Below are positions 8,005 to 17,197 of a DNA stretch of 64,000 bases, in pieces. Origin of the DNA: RPQJ01 sp963712815 (lineage in GTDB: Bacteria > Pseudomonadota > Gammaproteobacteria > Steroidobacterales > Steroidobacteraceae); assembly GCA_963712815.1 (NCBI GenBank), contig CAVQJL010000008.1, positions 1-64,000 of the forward strand, in the 5' to 3' direction. The notes beneath the pieces were generated by a model. The model was not told where the DNA came from, made no database searches, and saw only the letters and a program-made list of their open reading frames with translations. Numbering within the stretch: position 1 is the stretch's first letter; every line of letters begins with the position of its first letter. A program made the translations under genes and the position numbers.

Positions 8005-8811
8005 TCAGCGTCGCAGGAAGGCGTCGATCAGCCGGTTGACCTCGTCCGCCGCTTCCTCCTGCACCATGTGCCCGCAGCCCGGCAGCACGTGCAGCTCGAC
8101 GCCCGCGTCCTTGAACTCGCCCGGCGGCGGCGGCGGGATGACCGCGTCCTCGAGACCCCAGATCACCAGCGTCGGCACCGAACCCACCACCTCGCGCAAA
8201 GAGCGCCCCAACGGGGTGCGGCCGTAGCGGCTCGTGGCGATCTTCGTCAGCGCCTCCACGACGCCCTCCCGCCGCTTGTACGAGACGAGGGATTCGACGA
8301 GGGCGTCGGTGACACGACGCGGGTCCGCATAGAGCATCCGCAGCAGCGGCGCGATCTCGTGCGGCTCTCGCGCGCCGATGTAGCCGCGGATGAAGTCCGC
8401 GTTGATCTTCTGGCCCGTGCCGGCCGGGCCGATCATCGTCAGCGAGCGCACACGCTGCGGCACGCGGTCGGCGAGGACGAGCGACAGCGCCGCGCCCATC
8501 GAGTGCCCGACCAGGTGGGCGCGCTCGATGCCGAGAGCGTCGAGAACAGCGAGCACGATCGTCGCGAGTTCGTCGAGCGAGCCCGAGCCCACATCCAGCG
8601 AGGACTCGCCGTGCCCGGGCAGGTCGAGCGCAATCGCGGTGCGTCCGGCCGCCAGCGCACCCAGGTTCGCCGACCAGTTCTCGAGGCGGCCGCCGAAGCC
8701 GTGCACCATCACGACCGCGTCGCCGCCCTCCCCTTGCCGGACGTAGCGGAGGCGCCGGCCGGCGGCGTCGAGCCAGCGCGGCAGCACCGGCAAGGTGTCG
8801 GGCTCGCTCAC
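8005..8811 (-). CDS. Alpha/beta-fold hydrolase
   Basis: This is a 268-aa alpha/beta hydrolase without signal peptide. Visible elements are the oxyanion-loop HGFGGRLENW, the nucleophile elbow GHSMGA, an acidic residue in the WGLEDAVIP region and the catalytic histidine in GCGHMVQEEA near the C-terminus. The start GTG overlaps the stop of the upstream amidase gene in the sequence GTGA, so the two are probably co-translated. It resembles hydrolases of the AcoC/meta-cleavage type; the substrate cannot be assigned. A much longer upstream frame is only read-through across the amidase gene. Confidence 0.85.
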   Translation of the reverse strand: MSEPDTLPVLPRWLDAAGRRLRYVRQGEGGDAVVMVHGFGGRLENWSANLGALAAGRTAIALDLPGHGESSLDVGSGSLDELATIVLAVLDALGIERAHLVGHSMGAALSLVLADRVPQRVRSLTMIGPAGTGQKINADFIRGYIGAREPHEIAPLLRMLYADPRRVTDALVESLVSYKRREGVVEALTKIATSRYGRTPLGRSLREVVGSVPTLVIWGLEDAVIPPPPPGEFKDAGVELHVLPGCGHMVQEEAADEVNRLIDAFLRR

Positions 8812-10304
8812 GGGATCGCGTGCGGCGCGATGCGATCGCGCCAGGGCATGGCCTGCTCGAGCTGGGCGGCCAGGCGGAATAGCGTCGCTTCGTCGCCGAT
8901 CCGTGCGGTGAACAGCATGCCCATTGGCAGCAGGTCCTCCGTCCAGTGCAACGGCAGCGACATCGACGGCTGGCCGGTGACGTTGGCGATCATCGTGTAG
9001 GGCGCGGCCTCGAACACCGGCTCGAACGCCTCGACGACCTTGGAGCGCTGGCTCAGCAGCGCGCCGCCGGGCAGGGCCCCGAGCAGCCTGAGCCCCTGCC
9101 GCTGCATCGTGGACAGCTTGTACGCGCCGATCGGCATGGGCGGCACGCCCACCGTGGGCGTGAGCAGGACGTCGAAGGCCGCGGACCACGCCAGCCACTG
9201 GCGCGAGAACGTCTGCAGGGCCCACATCGCCGAGGCCACGTCCGCCGCCGACTGCGCCTCGCCCATCTTCGCCAGGATCCACGTGGCAAGCTCGACGTCG
9301 TCGCTGGTCGCATCGCGGCCGACGAGCTGCCCGGCCGTGCGCAACGTCGCCGCGACATCGGCGGAGACCAGCGCTGCGTAACCCTCGATGAAGGTCTCGG
9401 GTGGCAGGGGCAGCCGCACCTCGACCACCTCGTGCCCGAGCCGGTCGAGCACCGCGGTCGTCGCCTCGAGGGCCTTGCGGTTCTCCGGATGCAGCGTCTT
9501 GCCGAGACCGGGGTCGAAGCTGAACGCAACACGCATCCGTCCCGCTTCGCGCTGCGTCTCCTCGAGGAAGGGTCGCGCGGGCGGCGGCAGCTTCATGAGC
9601 TGCTGCGGGTAATCGCCGGCGGTCGCATCGAGCAGCGCGGCGCAGTCGCGCACGCTGCGCGTGTGGACGTGCTCGCCGATGAAGCCCCACCAGATGTCGG
9701 GCGCCTGCGGTCCCGTGGGATTGCGGCCGCGGCTCGGCTTGAGGCCGACGAGTCCGCAGTTGGAGGCCGGCGTACGGATCGAGCCGCCACCGTCGTTGGC
9801 ATTCGCTGCCGGGACGATGCGCGCCGCCACTGCCGCGGCCGATCCCCCGCTGGAGCCGCTGGAGGTGCGCTCGAGGTTCCAGGGATTGCGCGTGGGGCCG
9901 AAGAGCTCGGGCTCGGTCACGTTGGTGAGGCCGAACTCCGGCGTGTTGGTCTTGCCGAAGATCACGAGCCCGGCCTCGCGGTAGCGGCGCGTGAGCTCCT
10001 CGTCCGCCGGCGGCACGAAGTCCTTCAAGAGGCGCGAGCCACAGCGCATCGGCTCGCCGGCAAACGCGGTCATGAGGTCCTTGATCAGGAACGGCACGCC
10101 GCGGAAGGGCCCGTCGGGCAGGCCGGCGGCGATGGCCTCGCGCGCGCGCGCCTCCATCAGGTGGATGACGGCGTTGATCTTCGGGTTGACCGCCGCCGTG
10201 CGCGCGAGCGCCTCGTCGAGCAGCTCGGCCGGGCTCACCTGGCCCGTGCGCACCAGCTCGGCGAGCCCGAGCGCGTCGTAGCGACCGTATTCCGCAAAAG
10301 GCAT
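8808..10304 (-). CDS. Amidase signature family enzyme
   Basis: The protein (498 aa) belongs to the amidase signature family (GatA-like fold), which hydrolyses amide or ester bonds with a Ser-cisSer-Lys triad. The lysine is in FLIKDL near residue 74. The glycine/serine-rich signature follows as SGSSGGSAAAVAA, and the nucleophile serine lies in DGGGSIRTPAS. There is no gatB or gatC nearby, so this is probably a stand-alone catabolic or detoxifying amidase and not a tRNA amidotransferase. It overlaps the downstream hydrolase gene by four bases, suggesting the two act on related compounds. Confidence 0.88.
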   Translation of the reverse strand: MPFAEYGRYDALGLAELVRTGQVSPAELLDEALARTAAVNPKINAVIHLMEARAREAIAAGLPDGPFRGVPFLIKDLMTAFAGEPMRCGSRLLKDFVPPADEELTRRYREAGLVIFGKTNTPEFGLTNVTEPELFGPTRNPWNLERTSSGSSGGSAAAVAARIVPAANANDGGGSIRTPASNCGLVGLKPSRGRNPTGPQAPDIWWGFIGEHVHTRSVRDCAALLDATAGDYPQQLMKLPPPARPFLEETQREAGRMRVAFSFDPGLGKTLHPENRKALEATTAVLDRLGHEVVEVRLPLPPETFIEGYAALVSADVAATLRTAGQLVGRDATSDDVELATWILAKMGEAQSAADVASAMWALQTFSRQWLAWSAAFDVLLTPTVGVPPMPIGAYKLSTMQRQGLRLLGALPGGALLSQRSKVVEAFEPVFEAAPYTMIANVTGQPSMSLPLHWTEDLLPMGMLFTARIGDEATLFRLAAQLEQAMPWRDRIAPHAIP

Positions 10305-10452
10305 CGGAACTCCGTCATCGAGGGGGGTGGGGAGGCGCCATGATGTGCCCGACGGTTGCGGAATGCGATCCTCAACTCACCCGCCAGGTCTTGCCACGCC
10401 CTGGCGTCACGCCGAAACTCACGTCCTTCCCGCATTCCAGCAGTGATCGCTC

Positions 10453-12627
10453 ATGAACCCGACCCGCCGACCTTGTGTGCCCTCCTCCCGAATCGTGATC
10501 CTGCTCGCCTGCAGCGCCGCGGCGGCCGCGGGCGCGAGCGCTGACGAACGTCCCGGCGGGGCCGCGACACTGGACGGCGCACGCATCGTCGCCGCCGACC
10601 GCGAGCCGCACAACTGGCTCGCGCACGGCCGCACCTACGACGAGCAACGCTACAGCCCGCTCGCGAAAATCAACGCCGCCAACGTCGGCGGACTCGGCCT
10701 CGCGTGGTCCTACACCACCGGCACGCTGCGCGGCCTGCAGGCGAGCCCGATCGTCGTCGACGGTACGATGTACACGACGGGCACCTGGAGCGTGGTTTGG
10801 GCGCTCGATGCGAAGTCCGGCCGCGAACTCTGGAAGTACGACCCGCAAGTACCGCGTGAATGGGGTCGAAACCTGTGTTGCGACGCGGTCAACCGCGGTG
10901 TCGCCGTGTGGAAAGGCGCGGTGTACGTCGGCACGATCGACGGCCGGCTCGTCTCGCTCGACGCGAAGACCGGCTCGAAGCGCTGGGAAGTGAACACCAT
11001 CGACCGCAGCAAGCCCTACAGCATCACGGGCGCGCCGCGGGTCGTGAAGGGCAAGGTGCTGATCGGCAACGGCGGCGGCGAGTATGGCGTGCGCGGCTAC
11101 TTCTCCGCCTATGACGCCGATACGGGCAGGCTCGCGTGGCGTTTCTACACGGTGCCCGGCAACCCCAAGGACGGCTTCGAGCACCCGGAGCTCGCGCAGG
11201 CCGTGAAGACGTGGAACGGCGAGTGGTGGGTCGGCGGCGGCGGCGGCACGGTGTGGGACTCGATGGCCTACGACCCGGAGCTCGACACGCTATATGTCGG
11301 CACCGGCAACGGCTCGCCGTGGTCACGCGACATCCGATCCCCGGGCGGCGGCGACAACCTGTACCTGTCGTCGATCCTCGCATTGAATCCGGACACCGGT
11401 CGCCTCAAGTGGCACTACCAGACGACGCCGGGAGACAACTGGGACTACACCGCGACGCAGCACATCATCCTCGCGGACCTGGCGATCGACGGGAAGCCTC
11501 GCAAGGTCCTGATGCAGGCGCCGAAGAATGGATTCTTCTACGTGATCGACCGCGTGACGGGTGAACTGCTGTCGGCGGACAAGTACATCCCGGTGACCTG
11601 GGCAAGCCACGTGGACCTGAAGACCGGGCGCCCGGTCGAGACGGCGGAGTCGGACTACAGCAAGAAGACACAGATCATCGTTCCGGCCGCGTTCGGGGGT
11701 CACAACTGGCACCCGATGGCGTTCAATCAGCAGACCGGGCTCGTCTACATTCCGGCGATGCAGCCGATGGGCATCTATGCGTTGTCGGAGGAGTTCAAGG
11801 CGACCGGCAAGTACCCCCGGCGCGACATGTTCTGGAACCCGGGCCTCGACTGGAACACGTACACGGACACAATCTACGCACTGCTCGAGCAGTTCAACGG
11901 CGTGCTACCGCCGGACCGCGGTTTCATCAAGGCCTGGGACCCGGTCCGCAAGAAGATCGTCTGGGAGATCGAACACCCCGGGTTCTGGAACGGCGGCATG
12001 TTGACGACCGCGGGCAACCTGCTGTTCCAGGGCACCGGTGACGGCCGCTTCGTAGCCTATGCGGCCGACAGCGGCAAGGTCCTATGGGCCGTGCCGACGA
12101 TGGTCGGCATCATCGCGGCACCCGTGACCTACGCGGTGGATGGTGAGCAGTACGTCGCCGTGATGGCAGGCTACGGCGGTGCCGGCGCCCTGCAGGGGTC
12201 CGACCCGCGCTCGATGGCGTCGTCCAAGTACGTCAACGAAGGACACGTGCTGGTATTCAAGCTCGGCGGCAAGGCGGCCATGCCACGCATTGCGGAGCGC
12301 AACGCGACGATCCCGTTGCCGCCAGCATCGGACGCGACCGCGGCGCAGCTCGAGAACGGCAAGCACAAGTACGGCAGCACCTGCATGGTCTGCCACGGCG
12401 CGCTCGCGATCTCGGGCGGCGTGGTGCCGGACCTGCGCATGCTGACAGCCGAGAAGCACTCGATCTTCAAGGAAATCGTCTACGACGGGCTGATCCACGG
12501 CGCCGGCATGCCGCGGCTCGGCGACCTCGTGACCGAGCAGGACGTGCGCGACATCCAGGCCTACATCATCGAGCGAGCGAATCAGGACCGTGCCGCCGCG
12601 GCGGCGGCGGCGGCGACAACCCGCTGA
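10453..12627 (+). CDS. PQQ-dependent alcohol dehydrogenase with cytochrome c domain
   Basis: The product (724 aa) is a periplasmic quinohaemoprotein alcohol dehydrogenase that passes electrons from alcohol oxidation to PQQ and then to its own haem. It has a signal peptide (residues 1-30), an eight-bladed propeller of about 600 residues with the adjacent cysteine pair at 142-143, and the active-site block GDNWDYTATQ. The residue two after the catalytic Asp is Thr, not Asp, pointing to calcium rather than lanthanide. A C-terminal cytochrome c domain carries CMVCH from residue 644, followed by a short Ala-rich tail. No pqq biosynthesis gene lies in the window; the facing cytochrome gene may encode a partner. 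Confidence 0.92.
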   Translation: MNPTRRPCVPSSRIVILLACSAAAAAGASADERPGGAATLDGARIVAADREPHNWLAHGRTYDEQRYSPLAKINAANVGGLGLAWSYTTGTLRGLQASPIVVDGTMYTTGTWSVVWALDAKSGRELWKYDPQVPREWGRNLCCDAVNRGVAVWKGAVYVGTIDGRLVSLDAKTGSKRWEVNTIDRSKPYSITGAPRVVKGKVLIGNGGGEYGVRGYFSAYDADTGRLAWRFYTVPGNPKDGFEHPELAQAVKTWNGEWWVGGGGGTVWDSMAYDPELDTLYVGTGNGSPWSRDIRSPGGGDNLYLSSILALNPDTGRLKWHYQTTPGDNWDYTATQHIILADLAIDGKPRKVLMQAPKNGFFYVIDRVTGELLSADKYIPVTWASHVDLKTGRPVETAESDYSKKTQIIVPAAFGGHNWHPMAFNQQTGLVYIPAMQPMGIYALSEEFKATGKYPRRDMFWNPGLDWNTYTDTIYALLEQFNGVLPPDRGFIKAWDPVRKKIVWEIEHPGFWNGGMLTTAGNLLFQGTGDGRFVAYAADSGKVLWAVPTMVGIIAAPVTYAVDGEQYVAVMAGYGGAGALQGSDPRSMASSKYVNEGHVLVFKLGGKAAMPRIAERNATIPLPPASDATAAQLENGKHKYGSTCMVCHGALAISGGVVPDLRMLTAEKHSIFKEIVYDGLIHGAGMPRLGDLVTEQDVRDIQAYIIERANQDRAAAAAAAATTR

Positions 12628-12666
12628 CGGGAGAGTACGCGCCACGAAAAGGCCGTGGCCGTGCAT

Positions 12667-12697
12667 GCCGGCTCCGGCCGCGCTGCCGGAGACCGGC
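12667..12697. terminator. Hairpin between two converging genes
   Basis: GCCGGCTCCGG (12667-12677) pairs with CCGGAG-A-CCGGC (12686-12697) around an 8-nt loop with one bulged A. It lies 40 bp after the alcohol dehydrogenase stop and 20 bp after the stop of the facing cytochrome gene. There is no T-run, so it is not a canonical intrinsic terminator; the position suggests a shared transcript end. Confidence 0.35.
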
Positions 12698-12717
12698 GGA
12701 TGCAGCCGGTGCCTGCG

Positions 12718-13098
12718 TCAGTTGTTCTTGGCGCCCTGCTCGACCCAGCGGCGGATCGTGAGGATCTCCGCCTCGGTCGGTACGGAAGCGTCGCCGTGCG
12801 GCATCTTGAGTGACGGGTCCACGCGGCCCTCGACCAGCATCACGAGCACGCTGGTGAGGGGGTCGCCAGGCAGCACCACCGGCCCATAGACCGTGCCCTT
12901 CATGAGCGACTCGTAACTCCCGAGTTCGAAGCCGCTCACGACGTAACCGGGTTGCCCGGGCACGTGGCAGGACTTGCAGTGCTTGTCGAGCACCGGCACG
13001 ACGTCCCTGGCGAAGCTCACTTCAGGCGTGCGGGCACAACCCGCGGCGGCGGCCAGGCAGGCGGCGGCCAGCAACCAGGTTGATCGACTCGGGCGCAT
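12718..13098 (-). CDS. Cytochrome c-type lipoprotein
   Basis: The product (126 aa) has a lipoprotein signal with lipobox LAAAAGC, so it should be anchored in the membrane facing the periplasm. A single haem-binding motif CKSCH is followed by a region ending in a candidate axial methionine (SLKMPHGDAS). The layout resembles small single-haem domains found with PQQ or copper enzymes. It faces the PQQ alcohol dehydrogenase end to end; an electron-transfer partnership is an inference from proximity only. Confidence 0.8.
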   Translation of the reverse strand: MRPSRSTWLLAAACLAAAAGCARTPEVSFARDVVPVLDKHCKSCHVPGQPGYVVSGFELGSYESLMKGTVYGPVVLPGDPLTSVLVMLVEGRVDPSLKMPHGDASVPTEAEILTIRRWVEQGAKNN

Positions 13099-13169
13099 GA
13101 CGATTCCCTCGGACGACTGGAAGTGCGGCCCACGCTCCGCGCGTTGCGCAACAGCGGCAATCCGCGGAT

Positions 13170-13787
13170 CTACGTAAGCCCCACCCGGCGGAACGTGAGG
13201 TTGATGCGCTCGCCGACGGGGACCGTGGTCTTAGGCAGCGCGTGCACCCAGTGGTGCTGCGTCGCCCCGGACATCAGGAGCAGGCTGCCGTGGGCCAGAG
13301 GCACGTCCAGCCGCAGATCCTTCCGCCGGCGGTGCCGCAGGCAGAATCGACGCGTCGCGCCGAGGGACACCGAGGCGATCACCGGGTCGCAGCCGAGTTC
13401 CGGCTCGTCGTCGGCGTGCCAGCCCATGCCGTCGCGGCCGTCGCGATACAGGTTGAGCAGCACGGCGTTGAAGTGCACGCCGGTCAGCCCGGTCACGCGA
13501 CCTCGCACCCGTTCGAGCGCCGGCGTCCACGGCAGCGGGTGATGCTCGGTGCCCGAATACGTGTAGCTCGCGCCGGGGTCGCCGTGCCAGGCGACGCGAC
13601 GCGGTACCGGCACGCGCCGGCCGAACATCAGGATCTCCTCCTGCCGCCAGTCGATCTGCCCCCGAAGTTCGTCGAAGAGCCGCGCCGCTTCGCCCGCCTC
13701 GAAGGCGGCGGTCCACAGCCGGGCCTCGCCCTCGTACAGGTCGAGCGCGCGGCTGTCCGGCACGCAGGCATCAGGCAGGCTCTTCAC
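13170..13787 (-). CDS. alkB: AlkB-type 2-oxoglutarate/Fe(II) DNA repair dioxygenase
   Basis: The protein (205 aa) is of the ALKBH2/AlkB group, which oxidatively removes alkyl lesions from nucleic-acid bases using iron and 2-oxoglutarate. Iron ligands are visible as HAD in MGWHADDEPELG and the later histidine in HHWVHALPK. The 2-oxoglutarate-binding arginine pair lies in RINLTFR near the C-terminus. The substrate-binding FNAVLLNLYRDG block is also typical. I chose GTG 13787, where similarity begins; the longer upstream frame overlaps the divergent hydrolase gene. Start confidence is moderate because its ribosome binding site is weak. Confidence 0.87.
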   Translation of the reverse strand: MKSLPDACVPDSRALDLYEGEARLWTAAFEAGEAARLFDELRGQIDWRQEEILMFGRRVPVPRRVAWHGDPGASYTYSGTEHHPLPWTPALERVRGRVTGLTGVHFNAVLLNLYRDGRDGMGWHADDEPELGCDPVIASVSLGATRRFCLRHRRRKDLRLDVPLAHGSLLLMSGATQHHWVHALPKTTVPVGERINLTFRRVGLT

Positions 13788-13908
13788 CCTGAGGAGCTTA
13801 GCGGTGGTCGCGCCGCACCGCAGGCGGCCGCAGCCCGAGGGCGTGCGGCTGGCGTCCGGCACGGCGCGGGTCCACAATGATGCATCGCAGCAAACACAGC
13901 GATCTGCC

Positions 13909-14883
13909 ATGCCCAGTCTCCGTGCCCGAGCCATCAACCGCTTCCTGCGCCTGACCACCAAGCGCCTGTGGCGCCCGGGCCTCGACATCCAACAGGTCCG
14001 CCGGCACACCGCGAAGATGGATGCCCGCCTCGGCCGGGGCGCGCCCGCGATCGCGATGGAGCAGGTCGAGATCGCCGGCGTACCGGCGACGTGGTTCGGT
14101 GCGCCCGAACTCGAGCGCAAGGGCACGCTGCTGTACCTGCATGGCGGCGCGTGGTGCCTGCACCTGCCTTGGGTCTATCGCCGGCTGATGACCAAGCTCT
14201 CGGAACAGACGGGCCTGCGCGTGCTGCTCCCGGATTACCGCCTCGCGCCCGAGCACCCGTTTCCGGCAGGCATCGACGACTGCTTCGCGGTCTACCGCTG
14301 GCTTGCCGAGCACGGCTACGCCGAGCGCCCGTTCGCGCTGGCCGGGGACTCGGCCGGCGGCAACCTGTCGCTGGTGACGCTGATGCGCGCCCGCGACGTG
14401 CTGCTGCCGCTGCCCGACTGCGCGGTGCTGCTGTCGCCGGCGACCGACCTGACGGTGTCCGGGCCATCCCAGCGCTACAACGCGAAGGCAGACCCGATGT
14501 TCTCGCCGGCCGCAGTGGACCTGCTGCCGGATGTCTATTGCCCAGACCAGGACCGTCGCAACCCGCGCCTGTCGCCGCTGTTCGGCAACTGGAACGGACT
14601 GCCGCCCCTGCTCTTCCACGCCGGCTCGACCGAGATGCTGCTCGACGACTCCGTGCGCGCCCACGACCGGGCGGTGCAGGCCGGCGTCGAGGCCGAGATC
14701 GAGGTATGGGTCGGACTGCCGCACGTGTTCCACGTGTTCAGCCTGATGCCGGAGTCGCGTACCGGGATTCGCGCGCTTGCCGGGTTCATCTCACGGCACG
14801 GCGAGCGCCGCCGAGCGGCCGTGGCCGCGGCCACCGCGCCCGCGGTGGCTCTCGGCGAGACCGTCACCTACCCCGCATTCTGA
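13909..14883 (+). CDS. Alpha/beta hydrolase, hormone-sensitive-lipase type
   Basis: This 324-aa protein is an HSL-family carboxylesterase or lipase. Characteristic elements are the oxyanion-hole motif HGGAW, the block LPDYRLAPEHPFPAG, the nucleophile motif GDSAGG and the catalytic histidine in LPHVFHVF. The C-terminal 25 residues are Ala-rich and probably disordered. ATG 13909 gives MPSLRARAINRFLRL, with a basic amphipathic N-terminus. It ends 30 bp from the stop of a second HSL-type hydrolase on the other strand. No substrate can be deduced. Confidence 0.87.
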   Translation: MPSLRARAINRFLRLTTKRLWRPGLDIQQVRRHTAKMDARLGRGAPAIAMEQVEIAGVPATWFGAPELERKGTLLYLHGGAWCLHLPWVYRRLMTKLSEQTGLRVLLPDYRLAPEHPFPAGIDDCFAVYRWLAEHGYAERPFALAGDSAGGNLSLVTLMRARDVLLPLPDCAVLLSPATDLTVSGPSQRYNAKADPMFSPAAVDLLPDVYCPDQDRRNPRLSPLFGNWNGLPPLLFHAGSTEMLLDDSVRAHDRAVQAGVEAEIEVWVGLPHVFHVFSLMPESRTGIRALAGFISRHGERRRAAVAAATAPAVALGETVTYPAF

Positions 14884-14913
14884 TCCGGCTCGAGGGCGTC
14901 GAACCGCCTGCTC

Positions 14914-15858
14914 CTACGCGGCGGTCGGCGCGCGAAGGAATCGACCGACCGCCTCGAGCGCACGGTCGGCGTCCGCCAGCACGCCGGCGTTCGCCTGGAA
15001 CACGTGCCATCGTCCGGGAAACTCCTGCAGCCGCGATTCCGCGCCCGCGGCCTGCAGGCAGGCATGCAGCCGGCGCGAATCGGGCAGCAGCAGTTCGTCC
15101 GTGCCCACCTGGATCAGCGTCGGCGGCAGGCCCGCAAGGTCGGCCCCGATCGGCGAGATCAACGGGTGGCGGGGGTCGGTCCCCGCCGCGTATCCAATCG
15201 CGCACTCCCGCACCCACGGCAATGTGAGCATGACCTCGCCCGGCGGCGCGGGCGACAGCCGCTCGAGGGCGAGATCCACCCAGGGCGAGAACAGCACCAG
15301 GGCGCGCGGCATCGGCTCTCCGAGATCACGGAGCCGCAGCGCGGTGGCGACCGCGAGACCGCCCCCCGCCGAGTCACCTGCGATCGCGATGCCGCGGGCA
15401 TCCGGGTCCTGGCCTTGCAGGCCGCGCCAGGCGGCCACGGCGTCGTCCACTGCCGCTGGAAAGGGGTGCTCGGGCGCGAGGCGGTAATCGGCCGCGAAGA
15501 CCCTCGCGTCGCAACGCGCCGCGAGATGTCCGGTGAGGGCGCGATGCGTCGCGGGGGAGCCGGTCGTGTAGCCACCGCCGTGCAGGTAGAGCAGTGTGAG
15601 GGCTGGCCGCTGGTGGCCGCGCGAGCGGATCCACTCGCCCCGCACGCCTCCCACTGTTGCGGCCGTGAACGATGCGGCGCGGGGCGGCAGCGTCAGGCGC
15701 GAGACCCGCTGCAGGCGAAGGCGCTGCTGCTCGACGGGCAGCCCGGCGCGAAACGTCCGACCCAGCGTCGCGCGCAGCACGACGCGCAGCACGGCGGCGA
15801 TCCAGCGTTGCCCTGTCGATCCGCCGCCCGGGATTCCCGCCGCAGTCGAATCGCTCAT
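14914..15858 (-). CDS. Alpha/beta hydrolase, hormone-sensitive-lipase type
   Basis: The product (314 aa) has the same family plan as its convergent neighbour: HGGGY, ADYRLAPEHPFPAAVDD, the nucleophile motif GDSAGGG, an acidic residue in the VGTDELLLPDS region and the histidine in FPGRWHVFQAN. The start is ATG 15858 (MSDSTAAGIPGGG). The two proteins differ in length and in the cap region, so this is not a recent tandem duplication. It is likely a cytoplasmic esterase of unknown substrate. Confidence 0.86.
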   Translation of the reverse strand: MSDSTAAGIPGGGSTGQRWIAAVLRVVLRATLGRTFRAGLPVEQQRLRLQRVSRLTLPPRAASFTAATVGGVRGEWIRSRGHQRPALTLLYLHGGGYTTGSPATHRALTGHLAARCDARVFAADYRLAPEHPFPAAVDDAVAAWRGLQGQDPDARGIAIAGDSAGGGLAVATALRLRDLGEPMPRALVLFSPWVDLALERLSPAPPGEVMLTLPWVRECAIGYAAGTDPRHPLISPIGADLAGLPPTLIQVGTDELLLPDSRRLHACLQAAGAESRLQEFPGRWHVFQANAGVLADADRALEAVGRFLRAPTAA

Positions 15859-15989
15859 CCCGCCCTGAGAACTGCGCAGCACATTCCGCGCCCATTCTTC
15901 CCGGGCGCGCCCCGGCCGTCCACTTTTCGCCAGGCGCGCTCGTGGAAATAGAACGCGACCGTATTGGCCAGCGGCTCGATGAGGCCGGA

Positions 15990-16397
15990 TCAGTCGCCGA
16001 GCACCTCGATCCGGGCGCGCGCCAGGCCGCGGCTCAGGATGCCGAGCGAGGCCGCGGCGGCCTGCGAGAGGTCCGCGATGCGGCTGCCGACGAACGGCCC
16101 GCGGTCGTTGACGCGCACCACCACGCTGCGACCGTTGCGCAGGTTCGTGACCAGGACCTTGGTGCCGAACGGCAGACTCGGGTGCGCCATGGTCAGGTCG
16201 GCAACGTCGAACAGCTCGCCGCTGGCGGTCGGCCGGTTGTGGAAGCGCTCGCCGTACCAGGAGACGATGCCCTCCTGCACGCCGGCACGGGCCGCGCCAA
16301 AAGGCAGGGCCAGGGCCAGGACGGCCAGCGCCAGCAGGCCGCGTGGCCGCCTGCGCCGCGACGGGCGATCGCCGCGATGGTTGGTCCGTGTTGCCAT
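15990..16397 (-). CDS. RlpA-like double-psi beta-barrel secreted protein
   Basis: The short product (135 aa) has a basic N-terminus with an RRRRPRG cluster, a hydrophobic signal core and a cleavage region near ARA. The mature part is almost entirely one RlpA-type domain with GIVSWYGERFHNRPTASGE, FGTKVLVTNLRNGRSV and VRVNDRGPF. RlpA proteins are septal-ring lytic transglycosylases acting on denuded glycan strands. Here the C-terminal SPOR domain is absent, so septal targeting would need another partner. It may be a minimal cell-wall hydrolase. Confidence 0.85.
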   Translation of the reverse strand: MATRTNHRGDRPSRRRRPRGLLALAVLALALPFGAARAGVQEGIVSWYGERFHNRPTASGELFDVADLTMAHPSLPFGTKVLVTNLRNGRSVVVRVNDRGPFVGSRIADLSQAAAASLGILSRGLARARIEVLGD

Positions 16398-16616
16398 GGG
16401 ATCGAAGGGTCCTGCTCGAGTCGGTGGGGTGTCGCAGCCTGATCGCGAGGCACAAGCCGTGTTTGCGATCGGGTGACGGCAATCAGGGACGGCCGTCGGT
16501 ACTGGCTGCTGGCGGGTCAGACTGCTGCACCGCCGCAAAGTTCGGGCACGATACCAGACGCGCTGGCCCAGGTCACCCCGGGCCAACGAAAATCACATTC
16601 CGATCAATAAGTTAAA

Positions 16617-16916
16617 TCAGTTCGGTCCGGCTGGCGGTGGGGTCTTTCGGCGGCGGAAGAACCAGATCAGGAGCGCCGCACCGGCCACGGAGGCAAGCAA
16701 GCTGGTCCAGCCCGGCAGGTGGATGAGCCGGCCGAGCAACCCGCCGAGGAACGATCCTGCAAGGCCATAGCCGATGGTCGGCAGCCAGCCCATGGGATCC
16801 GGGCCGGGCAGTGCCCAGCGTGCCAGCGCGCCGACGATGAGGCCGGTCAAGGCCGCAAAGAGAATGAACAGCCCGAAGCCGACGCCGAGCACCGTACCTG
16901 CCGAACCTGCGTCCAT
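16617..16916 (-). CDS. GlsB/YeaQ/YmgE-family small membrane protein
   Basis: The product (99 aa) has three hydrophobic segments (roughly residues 10-32, 43-62 and 66-87) and the glycine-rich signatures LIVGALARWALPG and GLAGSFLGGLLG of this family. These proteins are often annotated as transglycosylase-associated, though a direct enzymatic role has not been shown. The C-terminus is basic and proline-rich (FFRRRKTPPPAGPN). ATG 16916 follows AGGGGA at a short distance. It diverges from gltB across a 281-bp gap. Confidence 0.8.
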   Translation of the reverse strand: MDAGSAGTVLGVGFGLFILFAALTGLIVGALARWALPGPDPMGWLPTIGYGLAGSFLGGLLGRLIHLPGWTSLLASVAGAALLIWFFRRRKTPPPAGPN

Positions 16917-17197
16917 CGTGTCCCCTTTTGATTCTCGTGCGCCGACCGTACGCCGGCTCCCAAAGTGTAGCTTATTCAGGAGCTTGCTCGAGGCCGGCAC
17001 GGCGCCGACCGGCGCGGCACCGGCCGACTTCCCGCTCGACTTTGCTGCACTGCATTGACGACGGCAGGGCCGCGTGTCATATGAGAGGGGCTTCCACGAT
17101 TCCGTCACGCACGCGGGGAGACCTTCCGGCTGCGACAGCCGTGGGCTCACCGTGCCCCCTGAGCGACGCCTTACGACCGGCAGGCAGGCCCGAACCG

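Noticed and set aside
8812..9690. An N-terminal extension of the hydrolase at 8005-8811
   Set aside because: It lies in the shadow frame of the amidase gene; GTG 8811 overlapping the amidase stop is the natural start.
16928..17197. An upstream extension of gltB of 90 codons
   Set aside because: Family similarity begins after ATG 17198 and the extension is low-complexity; the nucleophile cysteine position also fits the shorter form.
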